Assembly (NCBI GenBank): GCA_963726785.1
Contig: CAVSDJ010000005.1
Coordinates: forward strand, 62,001 to 126,000
Length of the DNA stretch: 64,000 nucleotides
Direction: 5' to 3'
Origin: DATEKX01 sp963726785
Lineage (GTDB): Bacteria; Acidobacteriota; Blastocatellia; UBA7656
Part shown: one piece after another, positions 59,777 to 64,000 of the stretch
Layout: every line of letters starts with the position of its first letter
Numbering within the stretch: the stretch's first letter is position 1
Program-made: the position numbers and the translations under genes
Notes under the pieces: generated by a model
Seen by the model: only the letters and a program-made list of their open reading frames with translations
Told to the model about the DNA's origin: nothing
Databases searched by the model: none

Positions 59777-61603
59777 TTATCGGAAGTTCTTAACCATAAC
59801 GATATTCTTTGCCCAGATGCCGCGTATGCAGGCGAGGTGCTTGCCATCAGGCGACCAATCAAAATCAAATACTCTGTCTGTCTCCAGTTCAATCAGTTTT
59901 CTTGGCGGCCCGCCATCTAACGATTGAATCCATATCTTAGAATTGCCAATGGGGTTTTCGCTGTACGTAAGGGCGCGGCCATCCGGCGTCCACCGCAGCG
60001 CCGTCGCGCCCTGTACGCTGTTGGGGAAAAATTTGACGGGCTGGCCGCCTTCGACCGGGAAGACGGCTATTCGCCAGGGCGAATCCTGCTCGAAAGTTAA
60101 GGCAGGCTATCAGCTTTCCGTCGGGAGATACTGCGGGCATATGCACGTACAGGTCGGTCAGCTTTACAGGTTCGCCACCATCCATCGGCACTTTCCACAA
60201 ATATAACATCCCCGGTTCCATGCTCACATAAAAGACCCACTTGCTGTCGGGCGAACAAGCAGGCTGATCTTCGCCGCCTCCATCGGTCAATTGAATCGCG
60301 TTGCTCCCGTCTATGTTCATCCTCCAGATGTGTCTCGTTCCCGTAAGGTCGGAAGCGTAAACGATGTAGCGGCCATCAGCAGAAACCGTCGAAGCGTGCA
60401 CTCTGGCGCGGCCCGTCATATCACCCATCAAATGCTTCGAGTTGTTCCCATCAGCATCCATTATTGATATGGACGTTGAGTTGCCTACAGATGAGTCGTA
60501 CACAATTTTGTTGCCGGACGTCCAGGATAGTTTCATCCTATGCCCGCCCGACCCGAACGTGAGCTGCTTAGCCCGGCTTACATCATCAGCAGGAATAGTC
60601 CACACTTTGGAATCAAGTTCTCTCTTCATCGCCAACAGAGTGCCGGAGTCGGCTGACATGCTGAGGTTATTATAAAAACTGGAATCGTTGGTAACCTTTC
60701 GAGTCTCACCGCTCGGGTAACGCAGATGCCATACCTGATAGGGCGTAGCCGGGTCTTCGCTTGCGACCATCATCAGGCCGCTTGAATCCGAAAGCCACGA
60801 CAGCCGCCCGACCCACTGCCACCTTTTAGAAGATACAGGCTCGACCGACCTATCCTCCAGGGACACGCGAACTACGTACATATTTAGGCCGCCCATGGTG
60901 TGCCCCGCCGCGCTGACTATCGTCTTGCCGTCGGGCGACCAGGCCGGGTCGCTGAAACCTTCGGGGTATTTGATCGCGGCAATCTCTTTTTCTCCGGTCC
61001 CGTCGGCGTTCGCAATCAATAATGCGGATTCCCTTCTCTCATTAGCGCCGCGCCGAAAAACTATCTGCGTGCCGTCAGGAGAAAAAGAGATCGCTGTCTC
61101 AACATTGAAAGCACCTTCTTTGACGGCCCTCCTAAAAGCGATACTCTGTAGAGCGCCCGCAGAGCATTATTACTCTCCTTCATCACGTAGTAGATATAGT
61201 TTCCATCGGGCGAGAAAGTCAGGGCGTGATATTGAACTTCGGCGGGAGGTATCACACTCTGGCCGGTGAATGTTGCAAGCTGCATTATCCAAAGGCTGTT
61301 CTGTTTCAGGCTATCAGCCTGAGCATAGGCAACGTAATTGCCATCAGGCGAGATTGCCATGCAGACAATATTATCCGTGTTGGTGAGATTGGTTATCGCC
61401 ATTCTTGAGGAAGGCTCGGCAGACATCGCTTCTGGCCGCGACAGTCTGCCGGAATTGTATAACCAGATGACGATGCCTATCGCCGCAATCACTATGAGCG
61501 CGGCGACAGCAATGGTCGCCTTGTATTTCCTTATACTGTCGGTTGGATAGTTATCGATTCGGCTTGCCTCTAGCGCCTGCATTTCAAGAGCGGTTGAAGT
61601 CAC
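59777..61603 (-). CDS. Membrane-anchored PD40/TolB-like beta-propeller protein, two frameshifts
   Basis: Read from GTG 61603, whose first bases overlap the TGA of the winged-helix gene. A transmembrane helix lies at about residues 27-50 (ATIAVAALIVIAAIGIVIWL). Then follow PD40/WD40-like blades with SPDG motifs (MAISPDGNYVAYA, FSPDGTQIVFRR, WSPDGKTIVSA, SPDSKWVFYVS, WSPDGKHLACI) to a TAA at 59777. Two shifts interrupt it: near 61100-61115 and an extra T in TTT at 60093-60095, after which ENPIGNSKIWIQSLDGG continues. In related bacteria the winged helix, membrane helix and propeller form one chain, so the GTGA overlap may itself be a third frameshift. The propeller likely senses a periplasmic ligand. 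Confidence 0.75.
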
Positions 61604-62067
61604 TTGCGCGTAGGCAGCATTTTGAGACGCGGCGTATTTTGGGCCAGCGGCATCTCGTAGAGTTCTTCTGTTTCTTCCTCGCTGACAACAATAGTTGTGT
61701 GCGTGCGCTCTGTGACTCTCAGGTCGAGGCTGTCTTCGGAAATCTCTCTTACTTCGGCGACAAAGCGATAGCCTTGTCCCGGCACGGTCACGATGTACTT
61801 GTGCTCTTGAGGCGCTTCGCCCAGAGCTTTTCTCAGCACATAGACATTGCGGGTCAGGCTCCCTTCTTCGACAACCGTGTCGGGCCAGAGCCTGCTCATC
61901 AACTCATCCTTGCTCACCAGTTGGCCGCTGTTTTCAACGAGCAGCAGCAGTGTATCGAATGCTTTCGGGGTAAGCGGCACAGTCTCGCCGTCTTTGAGCA
62001 GCAGGCGCTTATTTATATCTAAGCGAAAAACTCCGAACTCATAGAAACGCTTTGTCGGCCCGCCCAT
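61600..62067 (-). CDS. Winged-helix (OmpR-type) DNA-binding regulator, CadC-like
   Basis: ATG 62067 with AAGGA 7 bases upstream is preferred over a TTG at 62106. Residues about 5-105 form a Trans_reg_C winged helix (YEFGVFRLDINKRLLLKDGE, LTPKAFDTLLLLVENSGQLV, GSLTRNVYVLRKALGE, YIVTVPGQGYRFV). The tail of about 45 residues is acidic and unstructured. There is no receiver domain. As in CadC/ToxR-like one-component regulators, the sensor is the membrane-anchored propeller encoded directly after it, either as a separate chain or as the same chain if the overlap is a frameshift. Confidence 0.85.
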   Translation of the reverse strand: MGGPTKRFYEFGVFRLDINKRLLLKDGETVPLTPKAFDTLLLLVENSGQLVSKDELMSRLWPDTVVEEGSLTRNVYVLRKALGEAPQEHKYIVTVPGQGYRFVAEVREISEDSLDLRVTERTHTTIVVSEEETEELYEMPLAQNTPRLKMLPTRK

Positions 62068-62279
62068 TCTATCGTCCTTTTTAATCCAACGCTCATTTTC
62101 GGCCAATAACCCCGTAGGAATCAGAAAAAATCACGACTAATCAGGCAAATAGCAAGGACTTCCGAACCGATCTCAGGTTATTGTCGGCTCCGACAGATGA
62201 GATCAAGTTCAGTCCGGCTCATTGTAACCCGGTCGGATGGCTGTAGCAAATCGGGTCACAGGACAAACGGAGAGGAACC

Positions 62280-62555
62280 TTGAGAAAGAGAGTGACGATA
62301 ATATCGGTCGAGAAAGAGCGAGTTATTGAAGTTCGCTGGCAAGGCCGAAAAAGAGAAAGCCGCTGCGAGCAGTGTGGCATCCAGACTCGCTTTCTCACGC
62401 TCGATGAAGCAGCCCTTGTAGCTTGCGTCAGCTCAAGCCTGGTCTGCGACTGGATAGAGACTGGCTGCGTTCATTGTAAAAAGACTCCCGAAGAGTCGCT
62501 GCTCGTCTGCCTCAATTCATTAGGCCATTTGTTGAATGGCCGTGTATACAAATAA
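62280..62555 (+). CDS. Small helix-turn-helix/zinc-site protein
   Basis: The TTG start at 62280 has GGAGAGGAA upstream. The 91-residue product has CEQCG near residues 29-33 and CVHCKK near 63-68, which could bind zinc. Between them is a MerR/excisionase-like helix-turn-helix (FLTLDEAALVACVSSSLVCDWIETG). I recall similar small proteins upstream of winged-helix regulators in related genomes. It lies 11 bases before the next gene, so they form an operon. It probably binds DNA. Confidence 0.7.
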   Translation: MRKRVTIISVEKERVIEVRWQGRKRESRCEQCGIQTRFLTLDEAALVACVSSSLVCDWIETGCVHCKKTPEESLLVCLNSLGHLLNGRVYK

Positions 62556-62566
62556 GGAGATAGAAA

Positions 62567-63064
62567 ATGAACACCGCACCACTGTCGAGTGAGCCCGCTC
62601 CGAATCATCGAACTCATTTTGATGGGCTGCAGAAATTCTCAATGAATCGCGCGTCGCAGGCTCAGGTTAAGTCCGTTTATGAGTTCGGCCCTTACCTGCT
62701 CGACCCGGCTGCGCGATTGCTGCTCAAGAGCGGTGAGAAGGTCACGATTCCGCCGAAGGCTTTCGATATACTGGTTGCGCTCATTGAAAACTGTGGGCGC
62801 GTGCTTGGAAAAGAAGAGTTGATGCAAATCATCTGGCCCGATACTTTCGTCGAGCAGGCTAATCTCGCTGTGACTATATCTCTGGTCAGAAAAGCTATCG
62901 GCGAGCGACCCTGTGGCGGGCAATATATCGAAACTCTGCCGAGGCGCGGCTACCGTTTCGCCGCCCTTGTCCGAGAAGTTTCAGACGTTAGCTCGGACGT
63001 TGGGTTTGATGAATGCCGAATCAGAAAATCATTGAAGCGGCTAAACCTTCACCCGCTTTTATAA
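62567..63064 (+). CDS. Winged-helix (OmpR-type) DNA-binding protein
   Basis: ATG 62567 follows AAGGAGATAGAAA. After a 35-residue polar start, residues about 36-135 are a Trans_reg_C domain (VYEFGPYLLDPAARLLLKSG, IPPKAFDILVALIENCGRVL, ANLAVTISLVRKAIGE, YIETLPRRGYRFAAL), paralogous to the regulator at 61600. The frame overlaps the start of the hydrolase gene by 52 bases in another frame. In relatives such domains can be fused to alpha/beta hydrolase or cyclase modules, so the overlap could hide a frameshift; alternatively these are two coupled genes. Confidence 0.8.
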   Translation: MNTAPLSSEPAPNHRTHFDGLQKFSMNRASQAQVKSVYEFGPYLLDPAARLLLKSGEKVTIPPKAFDILVALIENCGRVLGKEELMQIIWPDTFVEQANLAVTISLVRKAIGERPCGGQYIETLPRRGYRFAALVREVSDVSSDVGFDECRIRKSLKRLNLHPLL

Positions 63065-64000
63065 AGAACGCGCCTGAGACCAGATACGCAAAGAGCGGTG
63101 ATGTCAATATCGCGTATCAGGTAATCGGCAATGGGCCGATCGATCTAGTCTTTGTGATGGGCTGGGTGTCGCACCTTGAGTATTTCTGGGAAGAGCCTTC
63201 TTTCGCCAGATTCCTTTCGCGGTTGGCATCGTTTTCGCGACTGATCTTATTTGATAAGCGCGGAACGGGACTTTCTGATCCCGTGCCGATTAACAGATTA
63301 CCAACGCTTGAAGAAAGGATGGACGACGTGCGCGCAGTAATGAATGCCGTCGGATCAAAGCGCGCAGTTCTGGTCGGCGTATCCGAAGGCGGCCCCCTGT
63401 GCAGCATGTTTGCCGCTACATATCCTGAAAAGACCAGCGCGCTTGTGATGATTGGAACTTACGCGAAGCGAATTCGAGACCTGGATTATCCGTGGGCTCC
63501 AACGCGCGCAGAGCGCGAAAAGTTTTGCGAAGAGATACAGCGAGCATTGGGGCGGCCCTGTGGGACTGGAAGAACGCGCTCCGAGTAAAGCCTATGACCC
63601 GGATTTCAGAAACTGGTGGGCGACTTACTTGCGCATGGGTGCAAGCCCCGGAGCGGCTCTTGGCTCTGACGCAGATGAATGCGGAGATAGATGTTCGGCA
63701 CGTTCTGCCGTCGGTGCGCGTTCCCACGCTTGTGCTGCATCGCACTGATGATCGTTGTCTGAAAGTTGAAGAAGGTCGTTATGTAGCAGAGCAAATTCCC
63801 GGCGCGAAGTTTGTAGAGATGAGCGGCGTAGACCACCTCCCTTTTGTTGGCGACCAGGACAGCCTCGTAGATGAAATCGAAGAGTTCCTCACAGGAGATC
63901 GCCAACACCTGGGCCGCGACCGTGTTCTTGCAACCGTAATGGTCGCTCACATCAATGATATTGCGGCGACAGGCGAACCGGACACTCAGCACATGGATTT
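63013..64000 (+). CDS. Alpha/beta hydrolase joined to a cyclase-like domain, frameshifted and cut by window edge
   Basis: ATG 63013 begins a hydrolase of the type found at the N-terminus of adenylate/guanylate-cyclase-like proteins: ETRYAKSGDVNIAYQVIG, FDKRGTGLSDPV, nucleophile region VGVSEGGPLC near residue 120, and later VPTLVLHRTDDR and GVDHLPFVGDQD. The first frame ends at 63588, but EHWGGPVGLEERAPS and LTQMNAEIDVRHVLP continue in other frames after shifts near 63545 and 63660. At the edge the text LATVMVAHINDIAAT resembles the start of a class III cyclase domain, with His where the first metal-binding Asp is expected. Such proteins often act in signalling; activity here is unknown. Confidence 0.72.

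Overview
The window looks like chromosomal DNA of an Acidobacteriota bacterium, most likely Blastocatellia-like. This is inferred from gene content only: a PadR regulator paired with a duplicated orphan ABC permease (ADOP type), an Oar-like TonB receptor with an N-terminal carboxypeptidase-regulatory domain, CRTAC1/ASPIC-UnbV proteins paired with TPR proteins, a DUF1552 + DUF1587/1592-type cytochrome pair, winged-helix regulators joined to PD40 propellers, and many long palindromic intergenic repeats. No rRNA, tRNA, CRISPR array, transposase or phage gene was recognised.

Layout. 1-6.6 kb: an edge-truncated exported di-haem cytochrome peroxidase-like gene (-), then exported debranching-enzyme-like and trehalase genes (+). 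6.7-10.1 kb: an Oar-like outer-membrane receptor (-). 10.5-17.3 kb: two TPR/CRTAC1 pairs facing each other around a strong hairpin. 17.4-25.2 kb: an esterase-propeller fusion, the DUF1552/DUF1592 pair and a GMC oxidoreductase. 25.5-31 kb: a large patatin, a YpdA-like flavoprotein and a Tat-exported dienelactone hydrolase. 31-34 kb: a glycosyltransferase and two methyltransferases (-). 34.4-38.5 kb: a LytS/LytTR two-component pair followed by an exported esterase-methyltransferase fusion. 38.5-41.5 kb: two orphan proteins. 41.6-44.6 kb: PadR plus ADOP permease. 44.6-50.6 kb: ECF sigma factor, membrane-tethered TPR-CHAT protease and an orphan protein in one operon, with a second orphan divergent to it. 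50.7-55.8 kb: a broken glnS, a Ser/Thr kinase with a MacB-type extracytoplasmic domain, and a Cys/Pro heptad-repeat ORF. 56-59.4 kb: peptidoglycan-binding protein, histidine kinase, hydrolase and methyltransferase (-). 59.8-64 kb: winged-helix regulators, a PD40 propeller and an edge-truncated hydrolase/cyclase-type protein.

The most unusual features are: (i) palindromic repeats of about 170 bp that sit in frame between start codon and signal peptide of two unrelated genes in opposite orientation, so that recombination between them could swap the 5' ends of the two genes; (ii) a kinase fused to a MacB periplasmic core domain; (iii) the sigma/TPR-CHAT/orphan operon; (iv) a 14-unit heptad repeat whose variation looks synonymous on the minus strand; and (v) two copies of a composite palindrome that differ by compensated changes.

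Caution: several genes (trehalase, Oar receptor, glnS, one methyltransferase, the PD40 protein, the last hydrolase) carry single- or double-base frameshifts with otherwise intact protein sequence on both sides. About 40 kb between them is free of such lesions. Either local assembly indels or recent decay would explain this; it cannot be settled from the sequence alone.
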